From Nitriliruptoraceae bacterium (GTDB lineage Bacteria; Actinomycetota; Nitriliruptoria; Nitriliruptorales; Nitriliruptoraceae), in the NCBI GenBank assembly GCA_007118045.1, contig SKTG01000491.1, positions 1-5,356 on the forward strand: DNA of 5,356 nucleotides. Direction: 5' to 3'. Below are positions 1 to 5,115 of the stretch, one piece after another. Numbering within the stretch: position 1 is the first letter of the stretch; every line of letters starts with the position of its first letter. Below the pieces are notes generated by a model. The model saw only the letters and a program-made list of their open reading frames with translations. It was not told the origin of the DNA and did no database searches. Made by a program: the position numbers and the translations under genes.

Positions 1-54
1 ACCTCGATGGGGTTCGGTGGTCAGAACGCCGCGTTGGTGTTCACCCCAGCGTGA
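1..54 (+). CDS. fabF: 3' end of beta-ketoacyl-ACP synthase II (partial)
   Basis: Frame 1 is open from the window edge and gives the C-terminal peptide TSMGFGGQNAALVFTPA followed by TGA at 52-54. The GFGGxNaxLvF pattern is the conserved C-terminal glycine-rich segment of FabF/KAS II condensing enzymes, which elongate acyl-ACP with malonyl-ACP in FAS-II. Only 17 codons are present, so the catalytic Cys-His-His triad lies outside the window. The stop codon overlaps the GTG start of the acyltransferase gene (GTGA), so the two genes are probably co-translated. The following acpS and enoyl-ACP reductase genes support a fatty-acid role. A polyketide-type ketosynthase would share the motif, but the context favours FabF. 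Confidence 0.8.
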   Translation, partial: TSMGFGGQNAALVFTPA

Positions 55-788
55 GCGCATCGTCGGCAGCGCCGGGGCCTGACGGATCGTCCGACGAGGG
101 ACGACCGCCGATCACCCCGATGGTGCCGGGTGACCGTTCGCTGACACGCCTGGTGTTGCGGCCGCTGATCACCGCCTGGCTGCGCCTCTCCAGCGACGGG
201 GTCCAACACGTCCCCGACGAGGGGCCGGTGCTCGTTGCGTCCACGCACCGGTCCCACGCGGACTCGGTCGCCATCGCCGCCGCGATCCGCCGCCCCGTGC
301 ACTTCCTCGGCGACGTGAAGCTCACGCACGCGCCGATCGTGGGGCCACAGCTGACCAAGCTCGGCATGATCCCGTTGCGGCGCGGCGAGGCCGACGCCGT
401 CGCGTTGGACGTCCTGCGGGAGCTGGTCCGCGGGGGTGGCTGCGTCGCGGTCTACCCGGAGGGCTCACGCAGCCGGGATGGCCGGGTGCACCGCCTGCGT
501 AGCGGTATCGCGCGGATCGCCGCCGAGACCCAGGCGCCGATCGTCCCGGCGGCGGTGCTCGGCATCGAGCAGGCGTGGCCGGTCGACGACAAGCCGCGGG
601 CACGTGGTGGGCGTGTGACCGTGCGCTTCGGCCAGGCCATGGCTCCCCCGGAGCCCACGCCGAAGTCGCGCCGGACCTTCAACATGCAGTTGCAGGCAAC
701 GCTCGGCGAGCTGGCCGGTGCCGAGCTCGCGGAGACCTTCTCGGCCGCGCACGGCGGCGCCGACGATCCGCCGTCGACCGGCTCGTGA
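51..788 (+). CDS. plsC: 1-acyl-sn-glycerol-3-phosphate acyltransferase (PlsC/LPLAT family)
   Basis: The 245-residue protein has the LPLAT acyltransferase signature. Block I is HRSHAD with the catalytic pair H66 and D71 (HX4D). Block II is around GMIPLRRGEAD (95-105). Block III is YPEGSRS (125-131), the glycerophosphate-binding motif. Block IV is around IVPAAVLG (154-161). The family transfers an acyl chain from acyl-ACP or acyl-CoA to lysophosphatidic acid, forming phosphatidic acid at the inner membrane face. No clear transmembrane helix is visible, so membrane contact is probably peripheral. The GTG start at 51 is chosen because it overlaps the fabF stop. An in-frame ATG at 120 would remove a Ser/Pro/Gly-rich N-terminus of 23 residues and lose no domain, but it has no well-placed Shine-Dalgarno. 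The gene ends in another GTGA overlap with acpS. Substrate preference within LPLAT cannot be fixed from sequence alone. Confidence 0.9.
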   Translation: MSASSAAPGPDGSSDEGRPPITPMVPGDRSLTRLVLRPLITAWLRLSSDGVQHVPDEGPVLVASTHRSHADSVAIAAAIRRPVHFLGDVKLTHAPIVGPQLTKLGMIPLRRGEADAVALDVLRELVRGGGCVAVYPEGSRSRDGRVHRLRSGIARIAAETQAPIVPAAVLGIEQAWPVDDKPRARGGRVTVRFGQAMAPPEPTPKSRRTFNMQLQATLGELAGAELAETFSAAHGGADDPPSTGS

Positions 789-1207
789 ACGGGCCGGAGA
801 CCTTGCGGACCGGCTGCGACCTGGTCGACATCGACCGGCTCGGTGCCGCGCTCGACCGCCGGCCGGGGTTGCTGCAGCGGGTCTTCACCGCCGAGGAGAT
901 CGCCGACGCGCGACGAGGTGGGGTCGCGCCCGGCACGCCGGTCGAGCGGGCCCGGCTGGCCGCACGCTTCGCGGCGAAGGAGGCCACCCGCAAGGCGCTC
1001 GACGACCTGCGCATGCCCTTCCACACCGTCGAGGTGCGCACCGGCCCGACCGGGGCCCCGCAGCTGTGGCTCGACGGCGCACGGTCCACGCTGAGCTGTT
1101 CGCTTGCGCACGACGGCGGCCTGGCGATGGCCGTGGTCGTCGGCACGGCCGCCGCGGTCCCGTCGCGGGGCGACGACGCACCCGCCTCCGAACCCGAACC
1201 GAACTGA
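785..1207 (+). CDS. acpS: Holo-[acyl-carrier-protein] synthase (4'-phosphopantetheinyl transferase)
   Basis: AcpS moves 4'-phosphopantetheine from CoA to the conserved serine of apo-ACP, activating the carrier needed by the FAS enzymes encoded around it. The 140-residue protein shows the family motifs in order: GCDLVDIDR (10-18) with the Mg2+ ligand D12; FTAEE (34-38); LAARFAAKEATRKAL (58-72) with the second acidic ligand E66; a GxPxLxLxG-like segment (90-98); and SCSLAHD (104-110) near the C-terminus. AcpS proteins are usually about 120-130 residues. The excess is a Pro/Glu/Asp-rich tail after about residue 122, likely disordered. The GTG start at 785 overlaps the plsC stop and places the first motif near residue 10, as is usual. 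The frame is open further upstream to 575, but that part reads as plsC in another frame. There is no obvious Shine-Dalgarno, which fits translational coupling. Confidence 0.92.
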   Translation: MNGPETLRTGCDLVDIDRLGAALDRRPGLLQRVFTAEEIADARRGGVAPGTPVERARLAARFAAKEATRKALDDLRMPFHTVEVRTGPTGAPQLWLDGARSTLSCSLAHDGGLAMAVVVGTAAAVPSRGDDAPASEPEPN

Positions 1208-1217
1208 GGAGCCCAGC

Positions 1218-2021
1218 ATGTTGCTCGACGGCAAGCGTCTGCTGATCACCGGGGTGCTCGATCCCCGCTCGATCGCCTTCTTCACCGCGCAGATCGCGCA
1301 GGAGCAGGGTGCACAGCTCGTGCTGACCGGCTTCGGTCGCGGCATGCGGCTGACGGAGCGGGCCGCCAAACGGCTCGCCGAGCCGCCGGACGTCCTCGAG
1401 CTCGACGTGCAGCAGCCGGAGCACATCGCGGCGGCGGTCGAGGACGTGCAGCAGCGGTGGGGTGCGCTGGACGGTCTCGTCCACGCGATCGGCTTCGCCC
1501 CGGCTTCCACCCTGGGCGGCGGGTTCCTGGACGCGCCCTGGGAGGACGTCGCCACCGCGCTGCACGTCTCCACGTACAGCTACACGGCGCTCGGGGCCGC
1601 GTTCGCGGATCTGCTGGCGGTCGACGGCGGGTCGGTCGTTGGGCTCGACTTCGACGCCCAGGTGGCGTGGCCGGGCTACGACTGGATGGGCGTGGCCAAG
1701 GCCGGGCTCGAAGCCGCGAACCGCTACCTCGCCCGCGACCTCGGCCCGCGCGGGATCCGCAGCAACCTCGTTTCCGCCGGTCCGCTGCACACCATGGCGG
1801 CGCGTTCGATCGACGGGTTCGGGGACTTCGACGCCGTCTGGCAGGAGCGGGCGCCGCTCGGCTGGGACCTGCGTGACCCCGCTCCCGTCGCGCGCACCGT
1901 CTGTGCCCTGCTCTCCGACTGGCTCCCGGCGACCACCGGCGAGATCGTGCACGTCGACGGTGGCGTGCACGCGATCGGCGCCGGGGTCCCCGCCGAGCAC
2001 CAGCCCGGCGGTTCGGACTGA
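1218..2021 (+). CDS. fabI: Enoyl-ACP reductase, InhA/FabI type (NADH-dependent)
   Basis: This 267-residue protein is a short-chain dehydrogenase that reduces trans-2-enoyl-ACP, the last step of each FAS-II cycle. Similarity to M. tuberculosis InhA (from memory) runs nearly end to end: LLDGKRLLITG, SIAF (18-21), AQEQGAQLVLTGF, ELDV (61-64), SYSYTALG, VGLDFD (141-146), SNLVSAGP (182-189) and CALLSDWLPATTGEIVHVDGG. The catalytic pair is Y154 and K161 (InhA Y158/K165), with F145 matching InhA F149. Two differences stand out. The residue matching InhA Ser94 is Ala90 (HAIGF). The segment from GP (188-189) to RAP (211-213) is about 10 residues shorter than in InhA and is close to E. coli FabI length. 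Start choice: ATG at 1218, with AGGAG at 1207-1211 and a 6-nt gap. It lies 10 nt after acpS and is the last gene of the operon. The C-terminal tail (after about 251) is Gly/Pro-rich and unlike InhA. Confidence 0.93.
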   Translation: MLLDGKRLLITGVLDPRSIAFFTAQIAQEQGAQLVLTGFGRGMRLTERAAKRLAEPPDVLELDVQQPEHIAAAVEDVQQRWGALDGLVHAIGFAPASTLGGGFLDAPWEDVATALHVSTYSYTALGAAFADLLAVDGGSVVGLDFDAQVAWPGYDWMGVAKAGLEAANRYLARDLGPRGIRSNLVSAGPLHTMAARSIDGFGDFDAVWQERAPLGWDLRDPAPVARTVCALLSDWLPATTGEIVHVDGGVHAIGAGVPAEHQPGGSD

Positions 2022-2022
2022 G

Positions 2023-2039
2023 ATCGCGGCCACCGCGGT
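2023..2039 (+). terminator. Weak hairpin just after fabI (possible operon end)
   Basis: Two bases after the fabI stop, ATCGCGG (2023-2029) can pair with CCGCGGT (2033-2039) across a CCA loop, giving a 7-bp stem with one G-T wobble. No T-run follows, so it is not a classical intrinsic terminator. The position at the end of a convergent operon is the main argument. The rest of the gap to usp (2040-2194) holds only the tandem duplication and no supported gene. Confidence 0.22.
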
Positions 2040-2070
2040 ACACGTGCGGCGTCAAGCGTCGGTTCGGGCG

Positions 2071-2254
2071 GTCCTGCGAGGTCGAGAAGGACCGGCCTGA
2101 GCTCAGTCGGAGCCGGGCTCGGCCTTGACCGCGAGCGCCGCGGCGTCGGCGTGGAGGAGGATGTCCTGCGAGGTCGAGAAGGACCGGCCTGAGCTCAGTC
2201 GGAGCCGGGCTCGGCCTTGACCGCGAGCACCGCGGCGTCGGCGTGGAGGAGGAT
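2071..2254. repeat. 92-bp tandem duplication covering the 3' end of usp
   Basis: Bases 2071-2162 and 2163-2254 are two adjacent copies of a 92-bp unit. They differ at one base: G at 2137, A at 2229. The identity runs 8 bases further (GTCCTGCG at 2255-2262) before it breaks, so the unit is bounded by GTCCTGCG at 2071, 2163 and 2255. That is the pattern left when slippage between two 8-bp direct repeats duplicates the sequence between them. The right copy contains the last 19 codons and stop of the minus-strand usp gene plus 32 bp downstream. The left copy is therefore an untranslated duplicate of the same segment. The intact gene keeps its stop. Confidence 0.97.
2103..2162 (-). pseudogene. Duplicated 3' fragment of usp
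   Basis: This is the coding part of the left repeat copy. Read on the minus strand it encodes ILLHADAAALAVKAEPGSD and a stop, matching the last 19 residues of the adjacent Usp except Ala for Val at residue 126. It has no start codon or 5' part and lies after the functional stop, so it should not be translated. The single difference suggests a young duplication or one under little selection. Confidence 0.75.
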
Positions 2255-2605
2255 GTCCTGCGCGTTCGAGCCCAGGATCAACTTGCCGACCGGTGACCGA
2301 CGGCGGATGCCGATCACGATGAGGTCGGCGTCCTCGTCCTTCGCGGCCTGCAGCAGGTCCTCCGCCGGCGCGTTGCCCCGTGCGTACTCGACGAGCCGGT
2401 AGTTCACGCTCTCGTCGGCGAGTTGGGTCTCGAGCCGCTCGAACTCCTCGCGGTAGCTGATGACCTGCTCGAGCTCGTCACGCTCCCCGCCCCGCATGGA
2501 GTGCACGACCAGCAGTTCCCCGTCGCGCAGCCGCGTCTCTTCGATGGCGCGTTGCAGGGCGGCCCGCCCCTCGGGCGAACGTAGGAACCCGGCGACGATT
2601 CGCAT
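2195..2605 (-). CDS. Universal stress protein (UspA family, single domain)
   Basis: The 136-residue protein has the Usp fold pattern: an N-terminal strand MRIVAGFLRSPEG, a helix, strand ELLVVHSM (30-37), a charged helical region (40-65), strand and loop NYRLVEYARGNAPAEDLLQAA, then DADLIVIGIRRRSP and GKLILGSNAQDILLHADAAVLAVK. The last part is the nucleotide-binding region. The usual G-2X-G-9X-G(S/T) motif is present as G99 and G112-S113, but the middle glycine is R102. This RRRSP variant occurs in some Usp proteins as I recall, so ATP binding is plausible but unproved. Usp proteins are cytosolic stress-linked proteins, often dimers, usually of unknown target. Start: ATG at 2605 with AGGGGAG eight bases upstream; longer in-frame starts would cover this ribosome site. 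It converges on fabI and diverges from the bkd operon. Its 3' end is tandemly duplicated. Confidence 0.9.
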   Translation of the reverse strand: MRIVAGFLRSPEGRAALQRAIEETRLRDGELLVVHSMRGGERDELEQVISYREEFERLETQLADESVNYRLVEYARGNAPAEDLLQAAKDEDADLIVIGIRRRSPVGKLILGSNAQDILLHADAAVLAVKAEPGSD

Positions 2606-2637
2606 GGTTGGTACTCCCCTCATCCTCGGCACCGCCG

Positions 2638-2668
2638 AGCCTAGTCGGGGTGCGCCCGCCGCCGTCAG
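2638..2668 (-). promoter_or_regulatory. Candidate usp promoter
   Basis: Read on the minus strand, TAGGCT (2643-2638) fits the TANNNT -10 pattern and lies about 32 nt before the usp ATG, leaving room for a short leader with the ribosome site. CTGACG (2668-2663) could be a -35 box, but the 19-bp spacer is long. The wider -10 context GACTAGGCT is nearly identical to the box facing the other way at 2692-2700, which raises confidence in the -10 but not in the -35. Confidence 0.4.
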
Positions 2669-2691
2669 CCGGGCACCAGGGGTGGTTCGGG

Positions 2692-2700
2692 GACTAGGGT
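2692..2700 (+). promoter_or_regulatory. Candidate bkd operon -10 region
   Basis: GACTAGGGT contains TAGGGT (2695-2700), a TANNNT -10 box. It mirrors the GACTAGGCT of the usp side with 8 of 9 bases equal. Transcription would begin near 2706-2708, giving a leader of about 213 nt before the GTG at 2920. No convincing -35 hexamer is seen at 2671-2678. The geometry is that of back-to-back divergent promoters with their -35 regions between about 2661 and 2678. Confidence 0.4.
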
Positions 2701-2708
2701 CACGCGAT

Positions 2709-2728
2709 GCGGACCGTTCGCGGTCCGC
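2709..2728. promoter_or_regulatory. Perfect 8-bp inverted repeat at the predicted bkd transcription start (operator or hairpin)
   Basis: GCGGACCG (2709-2716) and CGGTCCGC (2721-2728) are exact reverse complements separated by TTCG. As DNA, two 8-bp half-sites over 20 bp just downstream of the -10 box look like an operator for a dimeric repressor. As RNA, it is a strong hairpin with a UUCG loop. A second CGGTCC at 2728-2733 could compete for pairing with 2711-2716. The symmetry is directly visible; the function is inferred. Confidence 0.5.
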
Positions 2729-2752
2729 GGTCCTCACCGGGCGGCGCGGAGA

Positions 2753-2771
2753 CCCCGCCCCTCGGGCGGGG
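2753..2771 (+). promoter_or_regulatory. GC hairpin in the bkd leader
   Basis: CCCCGCCC (2753-2760) pairs perfectly with GGGCGGGG (2764-2771) over a CTC loop. The stem is all G-C and would be very stable in RNA. No T-run follows, so it is not an ordinary intrinsic terminator. It could pause polymerase, affect Rho access or limit translation, or it may simply reflect high GC content. Confidence 0.35.
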
Positions 2772-2908
2772 GCCGGGAGGTCGTCGCGACCACGCACCGC
2801 GTGGCCCCGGCGATGCCTCGGGCTCGGGAGTGGGCCGGGGGCCCCTCCACCGCAACGTCACGACAGCGACGCGCACCGCCGGCCACCCCGGTGATCGTGC
2901 GCCGGACG

Positions 2909-2913
2909 AGGAG
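2909..2913 (+). promoter_or_regulatory. Ribosome binding site that sets the E1-alpha start
   Basis: AGGAG lies six bases before the GTG at 2920, ideal spacing. The ATG at 2707 has no Shine-Dalgarno (it could only be leaderless). The next in-frame GTG at 2932 is 18 bases from this site. The site therefore supports 2920 as the start. Confidence 0.75.
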
Positions 2914-2919
2914 AACCTG

Positions 2920-4059
2920 GTGGGTCGGACCGTGACGGGAGTCGACAGCAGCGACGAGGGGCCGCCTGGCGATCCACACGGCTGGTTGCCACCGGACGAG
3001 CCGGTGAGCCTGCTCGACCCCGACGGCTCCTACCACGAGGATCCGGAGCACCCGCTCGACCTCGACGACGAGCAGCTGCGCGAGCTGTACCGACTCATGG
3101 TGGTGACCCGCAAGGTCGACCGTGAGGCCATCAACCTGCAGCGTCAGGGCCAACTCGGCGTCTACGCCTCGTGCCTCGGGCAGGAAGCGGCACAGGTCGC
3201 TTCCGCCTACGCCCTGGGCGCCGACGACTGGATCTTCCCGTCGTACCGCGAGCTCGGTGCGGCCCTGGTGCGTCAGGTGGACGCGGCTGGCCTGCTGCAC
3301 CTGTACCGCGGTACCTGGCTGTCCGACCACGACCCGTACGCCCACAATTTCGCGCTGATGTCGATCCCGATCGGCACGCAGGCCCTCCACGCGACCGGCT
3401 TCGCGATGGGGGCCAAGCTCGACGGCGCATCGATCGTGACGCTGACCTACTACGGCGACGGTGGCACCTCGGAAGGTGATCCGCACGAGGCGATGACCTT
3501 CGCGGGGGTCAACGACGCTCCGGTCGTCTTCTTCGTACAGAACAACCAGTACGCCATCTCGGTGCCACTGGACCGACAGACGGCGGCGCCGACGCTCGCC
3601 CACAAGGCGATCGGCTACGGCATGCCCGGCCTGCGCTGCGACGGCAACGACGTGCTCGGTACCTACGCGGTCACGCGACGGGCCGTCGAGCGTGCGCGCC
3701 GCGGCGAGGGACCGGCCTTCATCGAGGCGATGACCTACCGCATGGAGGCGCACACCACCTCGGACGACCCGACCCGTTACCGCACGAAGGAGGAGCGGGA
3801 GGAGGCGGCCAAGACCGATCCGATCGCGAGGATGAAGAACTTCCTGACCGCTCGCGACCTCTACGACGACGAGCTCGAACGCGAGATCGACGAGCAGGCG
3901 CAGGAGCTCGCCACCTACGTGCGTGACGGCATCTACGACGCGGATCACGGCGACCCGATGGAGCTGTTCGAGCACGTCTACGTCGAACCCGAGGGTCACT
4001 TCGAGGACCAGGCGGCGCAGCTGCGAGCGGAGCTCGATTCGGCGGGGGAGGGGTCCTGA
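2920..4059 (+). CDS. bkdA: 2-oxo acid (branched-chain) dehydrogenase E1 component, alpha subunit
   Basis: E1-alpha and E1-beta form the thiamine-diphosphate-dependent tetramer that decarboxylates 2-oxo acids and acylates the lipoyl group of E2. In the 379-residue protein, the ThDP/Mg2+ motif runs from GDG (179-181) to NN (208-209) in FFVQNNQYAIS. FPSYRELG (106-113) is a conserved cofactor-region segment. The mobile loop TYRMEAHTTSDDPTRYR (272-288) with H278 and SDD resembles the branched-chain enzyme loop, where the mammalian regulatory serine is Thr279 here. Length is normal for the family when the GTG at 2920 is used. It starts the operon and overlaps E1-beta by one base (TGATG). Some bacterial pyruvate dehydrogenase E1-alpha proteins share this loop, so branched-chain specificity is likely, not certain. 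The symbol follows actinobacterial bkdABC use; other species use bkdA1 or pdhA. Confidence 0.88.
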   Translation: MGRTVTGVDSSDEGPPGDPHGWLPPDEPVSLLDPDGSYHEDPEHPLDLDDEQLRELYRLMVVTRKVDREAINLQRQGQLGVYASCLGQEAAQVASAYALGADDWIFPSYRELGAALVRQVDAAGLLHLYRGTWLSDHDPYAHNFALMSIPIGTQALHATGFAMGAKLDGASIVTLTYYGDGGTSEGDPHEAMTFAGVNDAPVVFFVQNNQYAISVPLDRQTAAPTLAHKAIGYGMPGLRCDGNDVLGTYAVTRRAVERARRGEGPAFIEAMTYRMEAHTTSDDPTRYRTKEEREEAAKTDPIARMKNFLTARDLYDDELEREIDEQAQELATYVRDGIYDADHGDPMELFEHVYVEPEGHFEDQAAQLRAELDSAGEGS

Positions 4060-5030
4060 TGGCGGTCACGTTGGCGCAGGCGATCAACCAGGCGCTCAAG
4101 GACGCGATGTCCGACGACGAGCGCGTGCTCATGTTCGGCGAGGACGTCGGCCGACTCGGTGGCGTGTTCCGGGTCACCGACGGGCTGCAGGAGATGTTCG
4201 GCGAGGGCCGCTGCTACGACACGCCCCTGGCGGAGTCGGGCATCGTCGGGACCGCCATCGGCCTGGCGATGTACGGCTACCGACCGATCGCGGAGATGCA
4301 GTTCGACGGCTTCACCTACCCAGCCTTCGAGCAGATCGTCAGCCACCTCGCCAAGATGCCGAACCGTTCGCGCGGGACGGTGAAGCTGCCGGTCACGATC
4401 CGCATCCCCTACGGCGGCGGTATCGGCGCCGTCGAGCACCACTCGGAGTCGCCCGAGTCCTACTGGGTCCACACGCAGGGGCTGAAGGTGCTCACCCCCG
4501 GGACACCCGAGGACGGCTACTCGATGATGCGTGCGGCGATCAGCAGCGACGACCCCGTGGTGTTCCTCGAGCCGAAGCGTCGCTACTGGATGAAGTCCGA
4601 CGTCGAGCTGCCGGTCGAGACCGAGCCGGCCACCCAAGCCGTGGTCCGGCGCGAGGGCACCGACGCGAGCCTGTTCTGCTACGGACCCATGGTGCGCACG
4701 GCGTTGGAGGCAGCGGACGCCGCGGCCGACGAGGGCTGGTACCTCGAGGTCGTCGACCTGCGGTCGCTGGCGCCGCTGGACACCCCGGCGATCCTCGCGT
4801 CGGTGCAACGCACCGGACGGGCGATCGTGGTCCACGAGGCGTCGCGCACGCTCGGCATGGGGGCGGAGGTCGCCGCCCGGATCCAGGAGGGCGCCTTCTA
4901 CCACCTCGAGGCACCGGTGCTGCGCGCGACCGGCTTCGACACGCCGTACCCGCCGGCCAAGCTGGAGGAGTACTGGCTCCCGGACGTCGATCGGATCCTG
5001 GACTGTCTCGAACGGTCGTTGTCGTACTGA
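4059..5030 (+). CDS. bkdB: 2-oxo acid (branched-chain) dehydrogenase E1 component, beta subunit
   Basis: The 323-residue protein is full length for E1-beta, which completes the ThDP site at the alpha/beta interface. Visible motifs are GEDVG (27-31), TPLAESGIVG (55-64) with E59 expected to contact the ThDP aminopyrimidine, YGGGIGAVEHHSESPE (118-133) with active-site H128, EPKRRYW (171-177), and the C-terminal transketolase domain with DLRSLAPLDT (233-242), VVHEASRTLGMGAE (257-270) and GFDTPYPP. The HHSESPE and EPKRRYW patterns match branched-chain enzymes better than pyruvate enzymes, from memory. The ATG at 4059 overlaps the E1-alpha stop and has a GGAGG site at 4047-4051, spaced seven bases, so both subunits should be made in balance. 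An 85-bp gap with a hairpin separates it from E2. Subunit type is certain; substrate is inferred. Confidence 0.92.
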   Translation: MAVTLAQAINQALKDAMSDDERVLMFGEDVGRLGGVFRVTDGLQEMFGEGRCYDTPLAESGIVGTAIGLAMYGYRPIAEMQFDGFTYPAFEQIVSHLAKMPNRSRGTVKLPVTIRIPYGGGIGAVEHHSESPESYWVHTQGLKVLTPGTPEDGYSMMRAAISSDDPVVFLEPKRRYWMKSDVELPVETEPATQAVVRREGTDASLFCYGPMVRTALEAADAAADEGWYLEVVDLRSLAPLDTPAILASVQRTGRAIVVHEASRTLGMGAEVAARIQEGAFYHLEAPVLRATGFDTPYPPAKLEEYWLPDVDRILDCLERSLSY

Positions 5031-5043
5031 GCCGGCCCGCGGT

Positions 5044-5060
5044 CGTCGGCGCCGCCGACG
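5044..5060 (+). promoter_or_regulatory. Intercistronic hairpin between E1-beta and E2
   Basis: CGTCGGC (5044-5050) pairs with GCCGACG (5054-5060) over a three-base loop, beginning 14 bases after the E1-beta stop. No T-run follows and the E2 gene downstream has its own good ribosome site, so a full terminator is unlikely. It could protect the upstream mRNA or tune the E1 to E2 ratio. The remaining part of the 85-bp gap shows no gene. Confidence 0.35.
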
Positions 5061-5115
5061 CGCGTGTCCGAGGCGGTGACCGCGCAGCGCGGGAAGCGGC
5101 CGCGAAGGAGAGAGC

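Larger units (their letters stand above)
2707..2919 (+). other. GC-rich structured leader of the bkd operon (no supported gene)
   Basis: The stretch between the candidate promoter and the E1-alpha start is in frame with E1-alpha and has no stop codon. It would encode 71 residues rich in Gly, Pro and Arg with no domain, and third-position G/C bias is weaker than in the gene body. It contains several short-loop stems: 2709-2728 (8 bp), 2753-2771 (8 bp), 2790-2804 (6 bp, CCACGC/GCGTGG) and 2832-2844 (5 bp). I read it as an untranslated leader. A leaderless start at ATG 2707, six bases after the -10 box, cannot be excluded. No known riboswitch pattern was recognised. Confidence 0.5.

Noticed and set aside
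575..784. Upstream extension of AcpS to 210 residues.
   Set aside because: The extra 70 residues are plsC read out of frame, and AcpS motifs begin near residue 10 when GTG 785 is used.
1104..1217. Upstream extension of the enoyl reductase to 305 residues.
   Set aside because: It overlaps acpS in another frame; ATG 1218 has a good ribosome site and matches the family N-terminus.
718..1245. Plus-strand open frame of 175 codons across acpS.
   Set aside because: Arg/Ala/Pro-rich shadow of acpS with no independent start signal or domain.
452..1573. Long minus-strand open frame opposite plsC, acpS and fabI (also 885-2033).
   Set aside because: Arg/Gly/Pro/Ser-rich translations with no domain, opposite clear genes; antisense shadow of strong GC third-position bias.
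2071..2262. CRISPR-like or mobile-element-like repeat.
   Set aside because: Only two directly adjacent 92-bp copies with no spacers, no transposase and no terminal inverted repeats; simple tandem duplication.
2606..2797. Upstream extension of Usp to 200 residues.
   Set aside because: It would cover the ribosome site and divergent promoters; the Usp fold starts at MRIVAGF, coded from 2605.
2734..3999. Minus-strand open frame of 421 codons opposite E1-alpha.
   Set aside because: No recognisable motif, and it lies opposite a gene with full conserved motifs; mirror-frame artefact.
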